A stretch of DNA of 64,000 bases, from positions 1-64,000 of the forward strand of contig JAFUKJ010000041.1 in NCBI GenBank assembly GCA_017467805.1, given 5' to 3'. Positions within the stretch are counted from its first letter, which is position 1. Each line of letters begins with the position of its first letter. The notes beneath the pieces are model-generated. The model had not been told where the DNA came from. It ran no database searches and saw only the letters and a program-made list of their open reading frames with translations. The DNA comes from Lachnospiraceae bacterium. GTDB taxonomy: Bacteria; Bacillota; Clostridia; Lachnospirales; Lachnospiraceae. The position numbers were made by a program, and so were the translations under genes. Below, piece by piece: positions 55,953 to 64,000 of this stretch.

Positions 55953-57273
55953 CGTATATCTCTCCAATCAAATCATATTCATAGGAGCCTGTTATCTTAA
56001 CCTGTACAAAGTCTCCAGTCATCAGTTCTCTGCTAGTCTGTACAAAAACAAAGCCATCTACATTCGGCGCATCCATATAGGTTCTGGCTACATACGCATT
56101 CTCATCAGGCACCTTGCCTTCAATCATAGCTAATACTACACTTCCTGCTCTTCGCTCAGCCAGCTCGAAAGCAATCTCCTGCTGTAACTCCATAAGCTCT
56201 GCCTGTCTGTCAAGCTTCACCTCTTCATCCACCTGGTCAGCAAAGGTCGCCGCAGGAGTATCCTCCTCAGGCGAATAAGTAAATACGCCTAATCTGTCAA
56301 ACTCCATCTCATTCACGAAGTTATACAGCTCCTCATGGTCCTCCTGTGTCTCTCCAGGAAAACCTGTAATCAAAGTAGTTCTCAGACAAATATCAGGAAT
56401 CTCACGTCTGAGCTTCTCTACAATATCGCGAATCTCCTGCTGATTGGTACGTCTTCCCATACGCTTTAATATCTTATCTGTACCATGCTGAATCGGAATA
56501 TCCAGATAATGACAAATCTTCTTCTCTGTCTTAATCGTCTCGATTAATTCATCTGTAATCTCTTCAGGATAACAGTATAATATCCTAATCCAGTAAAGAC
56601 CTGGAATCTCGCAAAGCTTATGCAAAAGCTCAGGCAAACACTTCTTACCATATAAGTCCATACCATAAAGTGTAGTCTCCTGTGCTACCAAAATAAGCTC
56701 CTTTGCACCAAACTCCACCAAAGTCTTCGCCTCAGCCACAAGGCTCTCCATCGGAACGCTTCTGAAATTACCTCGCACCTTTGGAATAATACAATAAGAG
56801 CAATGCTTATCGCAGCCCTCTGCAATCTTAAGATATGCATAATGCCCGCCAGTCGTTACAATACGCTTCTTATCATAGACAGGCTTACGGTTAATATCCT
56901 CTACATGATTGTGTCCTGCACCTGCAAGTACCTCGTCCAATGCCTCAACAACGGCATCAATGGCTGTTGTACCAATAATCGCATCTACCTCAGGAATCTC
57001 CGACTGAATCTCGTCATGATAACGCTGTGCCAGACAGCCTGCAACCAACAAAGCCTTAAGCTGTCCACTCTTTTTAAGCTCCGCCATCTCTAGAATGGTC
57101 TGAATACTTTCTTCCTTTGCATCATGAATAAAGCAGCATGTGTTGATAACCGCCACATCTGCTTCACTCTCATCATCCGTTATAAAATGTCCCTTTTCGG
57201 TCAGCATACCCAGCATCATCTCTGTATCAACCAGGTTCTTATCGCATCCCAATGAAATAAATAAAATCTTCAT
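55936..57273 (-). CDS. rimO: Ribosomal protein S12 methylthiotransferase RimO
   Basis: 445 aa. RimO adds a methylthio group to an Asp of ribosomal protein S12. Seen: the N-terminal UPF0004 domain (ISLGCDKNLVDTEMMLGML, with further Cys in VINTCCFIHDAKEE), the radical-SAM motif GCDKHCSYCIIP (CxxxCxxC) and a C-terminal TRAM domain. LGCDKNLVDTE separates RimO from MiaB. The ATG at 57273 (MKILFISLGC) is 12 nt past the rpoZ stop with no good ribosome-binding site, which suggests coupling to rpoZ; a GTG three codons upstream is possible. Confidence 0.95.
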   Translation of the reverse strand: MKILFISLGCDKNLVDTEMMLGMLTEKGHFITDDESEADVAVINTCCFIHDAKEESIQTILEMAELKKSGQLKALLVAGCLAQRYHDEIQSEIPEVDAIIGTTAIDAVVEALDEVLAGAGHNHVEDINRKPVYDKKRIVTTGGHYAYLKIAEGCDKHCSYCIIPKVRGNFRSVPMESLVAEAKTLVEFGAKELILVAQETTLYGMDLYGKKCLPELLHKLCEIPGLYWIRILYCYPEEITDELIETIKTEKKICHYLDIPIQHGTDKILKRMGRRTNQQEIRDIVEKLRREIPDICLRTTLITGFPGETQEDHEELYNFVNEMEFDRLGVFTYSPEEDTPAATFADQVDEEVKLDRQAELMELQQEIAFELAERRAGSVVLAMIEGKVPDENAYVARTYMDAPNVDGFVFVQTSRELMTGDFVQVKITGSYEYDLIGEIYDEFAE

Positions 57274-57285
57274 AAACACCACTAA

Positions 57286-57519
57286 TTAGTTCTCTGACAT
57301 AATCTTAATCTTGCCCTTGTTAAGCTCATCAATCGCTACTGATAATGGCTTTGGCTGCTTAGATGGATCTACATAAGCCTCTGCTCCGTCGATTAACTGT
57401 CTTGCTCTCTTAGATGTAGCCATAACGATAGAATAACGGCTGTTAACTACAGGTGTATCGCCTGCCTCAACCTCATTATTAACTACTTTCATTAACTCTG
57501 TGTAAGATGGATGTAACAT
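57286..57519 (-). CDS. rpoZ: DNA-directed RNA polymerase omega subunit
   Basis: 77 aa. The omega subunit helps assemble RNA polymerase. The family core SRYSIVMATSKRARQLIDGA is clear, followed by PLSVAIDELNKGKI. AAGGAAGG lies shortly before the ATG. It lies 46 bp after remA; in related bacteria gmk separates the two. Confidence 0.93.
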   Translation of the reverse strand: MLHPSYTELMKVVNNEVEAGDTPVVNSRYSIVMATSKRARQLIDGAEAYVDPSKQPKPLSVAIDELNKGKIKIMSEN

Positions 57520-57565
57520 ATTCTTTTCCTTCCTTCTATAAAATTAAACTCAACTAAAAATTAGA

Positions 57566-57838
57566 TTATTCTCTATCCTGCTTATCTTCTGCATCCTCAA
57601 GCTCCGCCTGTGCTCTACCAGCAATTGTCTCAGGTAAAAGTGCTGACAACACAATCTGGCTATTCTCCATAACAAGCACGGACTTCGTCTTTCTGCCCTG
57701 CGTCGCATCAATCACTGTTCCGTCTTCCTTCGCCTTCTGCACCATACGCTTCACGGGTGCTGAGTCAGGACTGACAATCGCAATAATCTTAGCAGTATTT
57801 ACAATATTACCAAATCCAATATGAATTAATTTGTCCAT
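57566..57838 (-). CDS. remA: RemA/DUF370 extracellular matrix regulator
   Basis: 90 aa. The family core is clear: LIHIGFGNIVNTAKIIAIVS, SAPVKRMVQKAKEDGTVID and ATQGRKTKSVLVMENSQIVL. In Bacillus subtilis RemA is a DNA-binding activator of biofilm matrix genes. It has an extra acidic tail (about 75-90). It sits 13 bp after yicC. Confidence 0.92.
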   Translation of the reverse strand: MDKLIHIGFGNIVNTAKIIAIVSPDSAPVKRMVQKAKEDGTVIDATQGRKTKSVLVMENSQIVLSALLPETIAGRAQAELEDAEDKQDRE

Positions 57839-57851
57839 TGGTATCCCTGCT

Positions 57852-58730
57852 CTACTCGATATTCTGAATCTGCTCTCTTACCTTCTCAATCTCGGTCTTT
57901 AACTCGATACCGCGATTAGAAATCGTAAGATCATTTGCCTTAGACAGAATGGTGTTTGCCTCTCTGTTCATCTCCTGTGCAATGAAATCAAGCTTACGTC
58001 CAATACCGCCACCATCAATCAATGACTGCTTCATCGTCTCAATATGGCTTCTAAGGCGTACTAACTCCTCATCCACACATACCTTGTCTGCAAATATAGT
58101 AACCTCTGTCAGAAGTCTGGTCTCGTCCACATTGGCATCGGCAAGCATCTCGCGAACTCTCTCGTCAAGCTTCTTGCGATACTCCTCGATAATCTGTGGT
58201 GAACGCTCCTCGATAAAGGAAACAATCTCCAGCATACCATCTAACTTACTAATCAAATCCTCTGCAAGGTTCTTACCTTCCTTGATACGAGACTCTACAA
58301 AGCCCTCAGCTGCACCGTCAATCGCCTTCACTAAAAGCTTCCAAATCTCTTCCTCATCTGCGGTCTGCTCCTCCATAGAGAATACCTCAGGATATCTTGA
58401 CAAAGTAGACACACGGATATCATTATCCAAATCAAACTCCTCTGCCATCTCCTTCAAATACTTCAAATACTCTCCAGCAAGCTCTTTATTATACTTAATG
58501 CACACATTATTCTCGGAAAAATCTTCATATGTGATAAACATATCGACCTTTCCTCTTTGAATATAATTCTTTAACTCATTTCTAATAGAGCTTTCAAAAA
58601 AGCTAAGCTTCTTCGGCATCTTAATGTTCACATCAAGATATCTGTGATTTACCGACTTCATCTCAACGGAAAATTTACGATTACCTTCCTCGACTTCGCA
58701 TCTTCCAAAGCCTGTCATACTCTTAATCAT
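57852..58730 (-). CDS. YicC/YloC-family endoribonuclease-like protein
   Basis: 292 aa. N-terminal MIKSMTGFGRCEVE and EMKSVNHRYLDVNIKMPKKL, and C-terminal GGIGRKLDFIAQEMNREANTIL and SKANDLTISNRGIELKTEIEKVREQIQNIE, are diagnostic. E. coli YicC is an RNase. The start at 58730 has GGGGG 6 nt upstream; the 33-codon longer frame covers the promoter and is rejected. First gene of the yicC-remA-rpoZ-rimO-pgsA run. Confidence 0.94.
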   Translation of the reverse strand: MIKSMTGFGRCEVEEGNRKFSVEMKSVNHRYLDVNIKMPKKLSFFESSIRNELKNYIQRGKVDMFITYEDFSENNVCIKYNKELAGEYLKYLKEMAEEFDLDNDIRVSTLSRYPEVFSMEEQTADEEEIWKLLVKAIDGAAEGFVESRIKEGKNLAEDLISKLDGMLEIVSFIEERSPQIIEEYRKKLDERVREMLADANVDETRLLTEVTIFADKVCVDEELVRLRSHIETMKQSLIDGGGIGRKLDFIAQEMNREANTILSKANDLTISNRGIELKTEIEKVREQIQNIE

Positions 58731-58775
58731 GTCAATCCCCCTGACTGTATACAAGTGCATTTTATGCTCCATTGT

Positions 58776-58804
58776 ATTATAGAATAATACTCTTTTCCCG
58801 TCAA
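58776..58804 (-). promoter_or_regulatory. Promoter of the yicC-remA-rpoZ-rimO-pgsA run
   Basis: Minus strand: TTGACG (58799-58804) and TATAAT (58776-58781) with a 17-bp spacer, about 45 bp upstream of the yicC-family start. Confidence 0.75.
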
Positions 58805-58915
58805 CAAATTCCCTCAATTCCCTTCTCATTTTCTTCGAAAAGATTGAAAAGAAAGCCCTAAAATGCTATTGTAATAAGGTCAGTATTTGACAGAAAGGGT
58901 GTACTATAATTAATT

Positions 58916-60796
58916 ATGAGCAAATATAAGGTTGTTGCAAAGCAACGCAAAGATAATTCAATAAAGAAAAGCATTTTTTCGAAGCCGAAAGCATTTTGGG
59001 AAAAGCACGGACATACTATCATAAGCTTTATACGCAATGTCATTCCCATGCTGTTAATTCCTATTATAAATTACTATCTGTTAGATTTATACATTCATAA
59101 TCCTTTCGAGGATACCAAGCTTAAGATTCAGTTCCTGAACATCTGGCTTTTTGAGCTTTTGATGCTGCTCTTTCTCTTCCTGTTTGGAAGCCTGAGAGCC
59201 TCACTTCGACTACAGACACTGTTTTTCATGCTGGCAGGACTTGCCAACTACTATGTACTTGAGTTTCGCTCCGCACCGATTATGCCATGGGATATTTTCT
59301 CCATCGGCACAGCAGCCAGTGTTGCAGATAATTTTGAATATACCATAGAAAAGAATACGGTGTTCGTACTCCTTGGCTTTATCGCAGTTTTTGCTGCCAC
59401 ATGGATACCGAACTTTTCCTTTAAAAAGACCTTACATTGCTTCAAATACAGATGGCATGTTCGCGGTGTAGGACTCCTCATCGTACTGCTTCTTCTTGGC
59501 AGCTTTACCAATATGATGCACAAGGACAGTACCATTAGTAAATACGGCTTATACGATAAGCTTTTTACTCCAACCGTTATGAGTAAGCGTGACGGCGTGG
59601 CGCTGGCTTTCCTTATGGAACTGGAATTCATGTCCATTGATAAGCCAGAGGGCTATGATGCTGATGAAGTCAAGACAAAGCTTGCCTCTTACGGCACCTC
59701 CGAAACCGAGACTGGCAGCAACACAGACGAAGTTAAGCCTAATATTATTGTTATCATGAATGAAGCATTTTCAGACTTATCCATCCTTGGTGACTTTGGC
59801 ACAAACGAAGATTATATGCCTTACATCCGTTCCCTTATGAGCGGTGCTGAGAATACAGTATCAGGCTATCTGAATGTATCCGTGCTTGGTGGTAACACTG
59901 CCAATACGGAGTTTGAATTCCTGACAGGTAATACCATGGCATTTCTTCCGCAGGGAAGCGTAACATATCAGCAGTATGTAAAGGACGAGCTATATTCTAT
60001 TCCAGCTCACCTAAAGAGTCTTGGCTATGAGACCTATGCTTTACATCCATATAACAGCACAGGCTGGAACAGAAACACTGTTTATCCAATGCTTGGCATT
60101 GATACTTCCTATTTTAAGAAGCATATGAAAGACCCCGATATAATTCGTAAATATGTCAGTGACTCTGCATGCTATGATGCCATTATTAATTTGTATAAGA
60201 ATAAAGAGGAAGGTACTCCTATGTTTATGTTCAACGTAACCATGCAGAACCACTCCTCTTACACGGAGAGCTTTGATAATTTTTCTCCTCTAATTACATT
60301 AAATGATACTTCCTCTAAGGCATTATCCAACTATTTATCCCTGATAAAGCTATCCGATAATGCCATTCAGGATTTATTAAACTTCTTCTCACAAGAGGAT
60401 GAAGAAACGATTATTATATTCTTTGGAGACCACCAGCCGACCAATTCGGTTGTATCACCGATTTATAAGCTGAATGGCAAATCCACCTCTACCCTGACAC
60501 AGGAGGAGGAATACCTTCGCTATAAGGTGCCTTATTTTATCTGGGCAAATTACGATATCGAAGAAGCGACTAATGTCGAAACAAGTGTAAACTACTTGGG
60601 TATGGACGTATTAGAGCTTGCAGAGCTTCCATTATATGACTATGCCGAATTCCTGCAGGAGCAGCAGGAGCTTTTCCCGATTGTAACCTCTATTCGTGCA
60701 ACCGATGCCGAGGGTAACAATCACGAGGTCAAAGACGTTATGGAAGAGCTTAATACCTACCATAGCTTCCAATATTATCAGTTATTTGATGAATAA
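58916..60796 (+). CDS. LTA synthase family protein
   Basis: 626 aa. About five membrane helices (40-240) are followed by an extracellular sulfatase-fold domain. Active-site parts are visible: Glu in NIIVIMNEAFSDL, the Thr nucleophile region GGNTANTEFEFLTGNTMAF and the metal-binding FFGDHQPTNS. LtaS-type enzymes build polyglycerolphosphate from phosphatidylglycerol. The ribosome-binding site is odd: AAAGGG lies about 16 nt before the ATG and a TATAAT ends 5 nt before it. yfhO follows after 29 bp, fitting wall-polymer synthesis and decoration. Confidence 0.9.
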   Translation: MSKYKVVAKQRKDNSIKKSIFSKPKAFWEKHGHTIISFIRNVIPMLLIPIINYYLLDLYIHNPFEDTKLKIQFLNIWLFELLMLLFLFLFGSLRASLRLQTLFFMLAGLANYYVLEFRSAPIMPWDIFSIGTAASVADNFEYTIEKNTVFVLLGFIAVFAATWIPNFSFKKTLHCFKYRWHVRGVGLLIVLLLLGSFTNMMHKDSTISKYGLYDKLFTPTVMSKRDGVALAFLMELEFMSIDKPEGYDADEVKTKLASYGTSETETGSNTDEVKPNIIVIMNEAFSDLSILGDFGTNEDYMPYIRSLMSGAENTVSGYLNVSVLGGNTANTEFEFLTGNTMAFLPQGSVTYQQYVKDELYSIPAHLKSLGYETYALHPYNSTGWNRNTVYPMLGIDTSYFKKHMKDPDIIRKYVSDSACYDAIINLYKNKEEGTPMFMFNVTMQNHSSYTESFDNFSPLITLNDTSSKALSNYLSLIKLSDNAIQDLLNFFSQEDEETIIIFFGDHQPTNSVVSPIYKLNGKSTSTLTQEEEYLRYKVPYFIWANYDIEEATNVETSVNYLGMDVLELAELPLYDYAEFLQEQQELFPIVTSIRATDAEGNNHEVKDVMEELNTYHSFQYYQLFDE

Positions 60797-60825
60797 GCCG
60801 TCCTACGGCAGAATGAGAGGAACAC

Positions 60826-63354
60826 ATGAAGAAACATAACAGAACACTATATTTACTTTCCTTTTTTATACCGATAGCTGTGATGCTTTTGATATTTGCA
60901 AAGAATGAGATTTTCCCATTTGGTGACCGTTCCTTTTTAAATATTGATATGTATCACCAGTATTTTCCGTTTCTTTCGGAATTCTACCATAAGCTGAAAA
61001 ATGGCGAGAGTCTTTTCTACTCATGGAATACAGGTATTGGCTCAAACTTTCTGGCACTCTATGTTTATTATCTTGCCACACCATTTAACTGGCTTGCAGT
61101 ACTGTGCCCAGAGCAGTACTTAATGGAATTTATCACTTATCTGGTAGTGATTAAGATTGGTCTGTGCGGTGTCAGCTTTACCTACTATATGCACAAGCAT
61201 TTCCAGACCAATTCATGGAGTATTCTTTGCTTCTCCATGTTTTATGCATTATCAGGCTATATGGCAGCCTTCAACTGGAATGTTATGTGGCTTGACGTTA
61301 TTGTGATTGCTCCAATCGTTATTTTGGGATTAGAGCGATTAGTTCATGAAGGAAAATGTAAGCTTTATTGCCTTACACTTGCCTTCTCCATTTTGACAAA
61401 TTACTATCTGTCCATTATGCTGTGTATCTTCCTTGTGCTTTACTTCTTTGTATTGCTGATTTCCAAGGACCCACAGAAGAATTTATCATCAAAGCCTCTC
61501 GCATTTCCAGGGCTGGAGAAGATTAAAAGCTTTCATTTGAAAGCGGTAATACGTTTTGCAGTTTATTCGCTCTTAGCAGGAGGAATGGCTGCTATCCTGC
61601 TCTTCCCTGAGATTGTGGCAATTAGTGCGACAGAATTTGGCAGTTCAACTTTCCCCAAGGAAGTAAAGACCTACTTTACAACACTTGATATGCTGGCAAG
61701 ACATTGCTTTAATGTAGAGATAGAAACAGGCTTAGACCATTGGCCAAATATTTATTGCGGTGTAGCTGTATTCCTACTGATACCGCTTTATGTTATGCAG
61801 AAGAAGATTCCTGTCCGCGAAAAGGCTCCAAGAATTATTCTGCTTACTTTCATGCTGATAAGCTTCTCTACAAACGTTTTAAACTTTATATGGCATGGAT
61901 TTAACTATCCTGATTCACTTCCTTGCAGACAGTCCTTCCTGTACATATTCCTTGTACTGGTGATGTCCTACGAAGCATACCGCCATATTCGAGACCACGT
62001 ACAAAGCGAAATAACTACTGCCTATATCGCCGTGTTTGCTTTTGTAATTTTACTGGAAAAGCTCATTACTGATGATGCTTTTGGTGAGACCACTTTCCTT
62101 TATACATTGATTTTATTGATTGTATATGCAGTACTGTTGCATCTGTATCGTACCTCACACAAGCATGTTCGTATCGTTGGAATTGTTGCAATATGCCTTG
62201 TCGTAGTTGAGGCAGGCTATAATACCTACCTGACAAGCTGCTCTACAGTATCACGTTCTACTTATCTGTCGAACTATGATACCTATCAGGAGCTGACTTC
62301 ATCCGTTATGGAAGAGGAGGATGATTTCTTCCGTTTTGAAAAGTTTGCAAGACGAACCCAGAACGATGCTATGCTGATTGGCTTCCCTGCAGCTTCCTAT
62401 TTCTCATCTACCTCTAATGCTTTGACAAAAGACTTCTATGAGAATTACGGAATGAAGAGCAGTAAGGTATATTACTGCTACGATGGCGCAACACCTGTTA
62501 CTGCTGCCCTTTTAGCAAACCGCTATATGCTCTATACCTTAGACCGTGGCGAGGACACAGTATTTGACCTTGTAAAGCAGGAAGGAAAGCTTTATCTCTA
62601 TAAGAATAATTACAGCCTTCCATTTGGCTATATGATTGACAGCAGCTTTACTACTCCTCTTGAGGAGGCATTAGCTACAGAGGATAACTCAAAGATGGAC
62701 CCTGTCAGCCGCCAGAATGCGTTAGTTGCCCAGATTACAAAGGGCGGTCAGACATTTATGTCCATTGATGTTACACAAAATGGTGACGAGGCTTCCATTA
62801 CAATTCCTGCCACAGGACATTATTATGCATATACCTCTAACACTAAGATTGATACCATCAATATGCACTACGGCGACAAGGATAAAGAATACAAGCAGAT
62901 TGACCGCGAGTATATTCTTGACCTTGGTTACCACACCATCGGAACAGAGCTTACCTTTGATTCAGAAAATGGCAAGGACTTGAACCTTAGTGCTTATTAC
63001 CTGAATGAAGATGTGCTTAGCGATTTTATTGATATCTTAAGTGCGCAGACAATGACAGTTGACAGCTATGATGAAACCAGCGTAGATGGTCACATTACAG
63101 TTACAGAGGCAGGTTCTCTTGTATTATCCGTACCTTATGAAACAGGCTGGACAGTTAAGGTTGACGGAGAAAAGGTTGAAGATATTGAATTATTTGAAAA
63201 GACCTTTATCAGCATTCCTTTAACAGAGGGCGAGCATACGATTTCTATCTCCTTCTACCCTGGAGGCTTTACCCTTGGTATTATAGTCAGTCTGATTAGT
63301 GTAGCTTTATTTATTGGATTACAATATATTGTAAAGAAAAAACACCGTGCATAA
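60826..63354 (+). CDS. YfhO-family membrane protein
   Basis: 842 aa. About twelve membrane helices in the first 500 residues with short motifs such as FGDRSFLNIDMYHQYFPF and YALSGYMAAFNWNVMWLD, an outside domain (about 480-810), and a last helix near 812-832. YfhO proteins are GT-C-like membrane proteins; in Bacillus and Listeria relatives they help glycosylate teichoic acids. It follows the LTA synthase by 29 bp. AGAGG lies 5 nt before the ATG. The sugar transferred is unknown. Confidence 0.88.
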   Translation: MKKHNRTLYLLSFFIPIAVMLLIFAKNEIFPFGDRSFLNIDMYHQYFPFLSEFYHKLKNGESLFYSWNTGIGSNFLALYVYYLATPFNWLAVLCPEQYLMEFITYLVVIKIGLCGVSFTYYMHKHFQTNSWSILCFSMFYALSGYMAAFNWNVMWLDVIVIAPIVILGLERLVHEGKCKLYCLTLAFSILTNYYLSIMLCIFLVLYFFVLLISKDPQKNLSSKPLAFPGLEKIKSFHLKAVIRFAVYSLLAGGMAAILLFPEIVAISATEFGSSTFPKEVKTYFTTLDMLARHCFNVEIETGLDHWPNIYCGVAVFLLIPLYVMQKKIPVREKAPRIILLTFMLISFSTNVLNFIWHGFNYPDSLPCRQSFLYIFLVLVMSYEAYRHIRDHVQSEITTAYIAVFAFVILLEKLITDDAFGETTFLYTLILLIVYAVLLHLYRTSHKHVRIVGIVAICLVVVEAGYNTYLTSCSTVSRSTYLSNYDTYQELTSSVMEEEDDFFRFEKFARRTQNDAMLIGFPAASYFSSTSNALTKDFYENYGMKSSKVYYCYDGATPVTAALLANRYMLYTLDRGEDTVFDLVKQEGKLYLYKNNYSLPFGYMIDSSFTTPLEEALATEDNSKMDPVSRQNALVAQITKGGQTFMSIDVTQNGDEASITIPATGHYYAYTSNTKIDTINMHYGDKDKEYKQIDREYILDLGYHTIGTELTFDSENGKDLNLSAYYLNEDVLSDFIDILSAQTMTVDSYDETSVDGHITVTEAGSLVLSVPYETGWTVKVDGEKVEDIELFEKTFISIPLTEGEHTISISFYPGGFTLGIIVSLISVALFIGLQYIVKKKHRA

Positions 63355-63367
63355 CGGTGTTTTTTTA
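63337..63367. terminator. Bidirectional terminator between yfhO and rqcH
   Basis: AAAAAACACCGT pairs with ACGGTGTTTTTTT over a 5-nt loop; T runs exist in both directions. The yfhO stop lies in the loop. Confidence 0.85.
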
Positions 63368-63388
63368 TGGCTTCTGCAAGAAGACATT

Positions 63389-64000
63389 TTAGTCTCCAAT
63401 CTGCTCCAAAGCACTGATATCCGAATCAATTACCAATGAGTAATTTGTATAATACACTACAAAACCTGGCTTAGAGCCGTTTGGCTTCTTTACATTCTTC
63501 TTCTGGGTGTAGTCAATCTCCACCTTCTCCTGCTCTCGTCCCTGCGAATAATAGGCTGCCAGTCTTCCAGCCTCCTCAAAGGTTCTGTCAGGAAGCTCCT
63601 CTCCCTCAGTCTTAACAATTACATGGGAGCCAGGCATTCCCTTCGCATGGAACCACCAGTCATTCCCTGTTGCAAACTTAAAGGTAAGCTCCTCATTCTG
63701 AAAATTATTCTTACCCACATAAATGTGGAAGCCATCGCTGCTGATATAGTGGAACGGCTTACTGGTAATCTTAACCTTCTTCGTTCCGCCCTTTCTACGA
63801 ATATAGCCGCTCTCTATCATTTCCTCCTTAATCTGCACCAAATCCTCTTCCTTCAATGCAATATCAAGAGAATTACTAATAGATTGCAAATGCTCTATCT
63901 CCTCTTTTGTCTCCTGTGTCAGTGTGGTTAATGCTTCAAAGGTACGCTTCAGCTTCTGATACTTATCAAAATACTTCTTTGCATTCTCTATTGCCGTCAT
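63389..64000 (-). CDS. rqcH: NFACT-family protein RqcH (Rqc2 homologue), C-terminal part
   Basis: The last 203 or more residues; the gene continues past the window end. Seen are part of the coiled coil (about 1-60 of the visible part) and the NFACT-R domain: KPFHYISSDGFHIYVGKNNF, then DWWFHAKGMPGSHVIVKT, and VKKPNGSKPGFVVYYTN. RqcH binds stalled 50S subunits and adds Ala tails as a quality-control step. Older annotations call it fibronectin-binding protein. The start is not visible. Confidence 0.93.
   Translation of the reverse strand: MTAIENAKKYFDKYQKLKRTFEALTTLTQETKEEIEHLQSISNSLDIALKEEDLVQIKEEMIESGYIRRKGGTKKVKITSKPFHYISSDGFHIYVGKNNFQNEELTFKFATGNDWWFHAKGMPGSHVIVKTEGEELPDRTFEEAGRLAAYYSQGREQEKVEIDYTQKKNVKKPNGSKPGFVVYYTNYSLVIDSDISALEQIGD

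Overview
The window looks like the chromosome of a low-GC, motile, Gram-positive anaerobe of the Lachnospiraceae. The inference rests on a spoIIM-nudF-xerD cluster, recA-recX-rny, a yicC-remA-rpoZ-rimO-pgsA cluster, gatCAB, LtaS/YfhO wall-polymer genes, four chemoreceptors, several c-di-GMP enzymes, and a secreted family-9-type pectate lyase together with uxuAB. A pectin-using, flagellated Lachnospira-like gut bacterium would fit; the genus is inference. I see no rRNA, tRNA, CRISPR array, insertion sequence or integrated phage.

Layout. 1-6.3 kb holds housekeeping genes: the end of a DAHP synthase, xerD, spoIIM, nudF, rny, recX and recA, with LexA-type boxes at the recA promoter. 6.3-6.7 kb is a repeat-rich intergenic region. 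6.7-9.5 kb holds an MCP-type receptor and an HD-GYP protein that share the same N-terminal membrane domain. 9.6-13.1 kb holds a tiny cysteine-rich KTR protein, an AraC regulator, an APH-type kinase, an FMN-barrel protein and an XRE regulator. 13.1-14.65 kb is a decaying stretch: a structured GC-rich element, three 72-bp tandem repeats, half a VOC gene and a broken HAD gene. 14.7-25.1 kb carries a GH2 glycosidase, a beta-lactamase-fold hydrolase, a hybrid histidine kinase, an AI-2E/PerM-family protein, a membrane diguanylate cyclase and a MATE exporter. 25.2-31.4 kb carries trkA-trkH and an FtsX/MacB-like ABC pair. 31.5-36.3 kb carries a LacI-fold/GGDEF protein and uxuAB. 36.4-44.3 kb carries gatCAB, a copper ATPase with a CopZ-like tail and a second LacI-fold/GGDEF protein. 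44.5-50.0 kb is a cluster of three chemoreceptors. 50.1-52.8 kb is an ABC importer whose permease is split by one in-frame TAG. 53.0-55.1 kb is the pectate lyase. 55.4-58.7 kb is pgsA-rimO-rpoZ-remA-yicC, without gmk. 58.9-63.4 kb is ltaS-yfhO, and the window ends inside rqcH.

How the genes may work together. Three GGDEF proteins and one HD-GYP protein make and break c-di-GMP, while four receptors, a hybrid kinase and flanking catabolic genes deal with carbon sources. The two cytosolic LacI-fold/GGDEF paralogues are the most distinctive feature: they look as if they read an intracellular ligand, perhaps a sugar, and answer with c-di-GMP instead of DNA binding. A second notable feature is the copper ATPase, whose C-terminal 69 codons form a CopZ-like chaperone with its own good internal ribosome-binding site.
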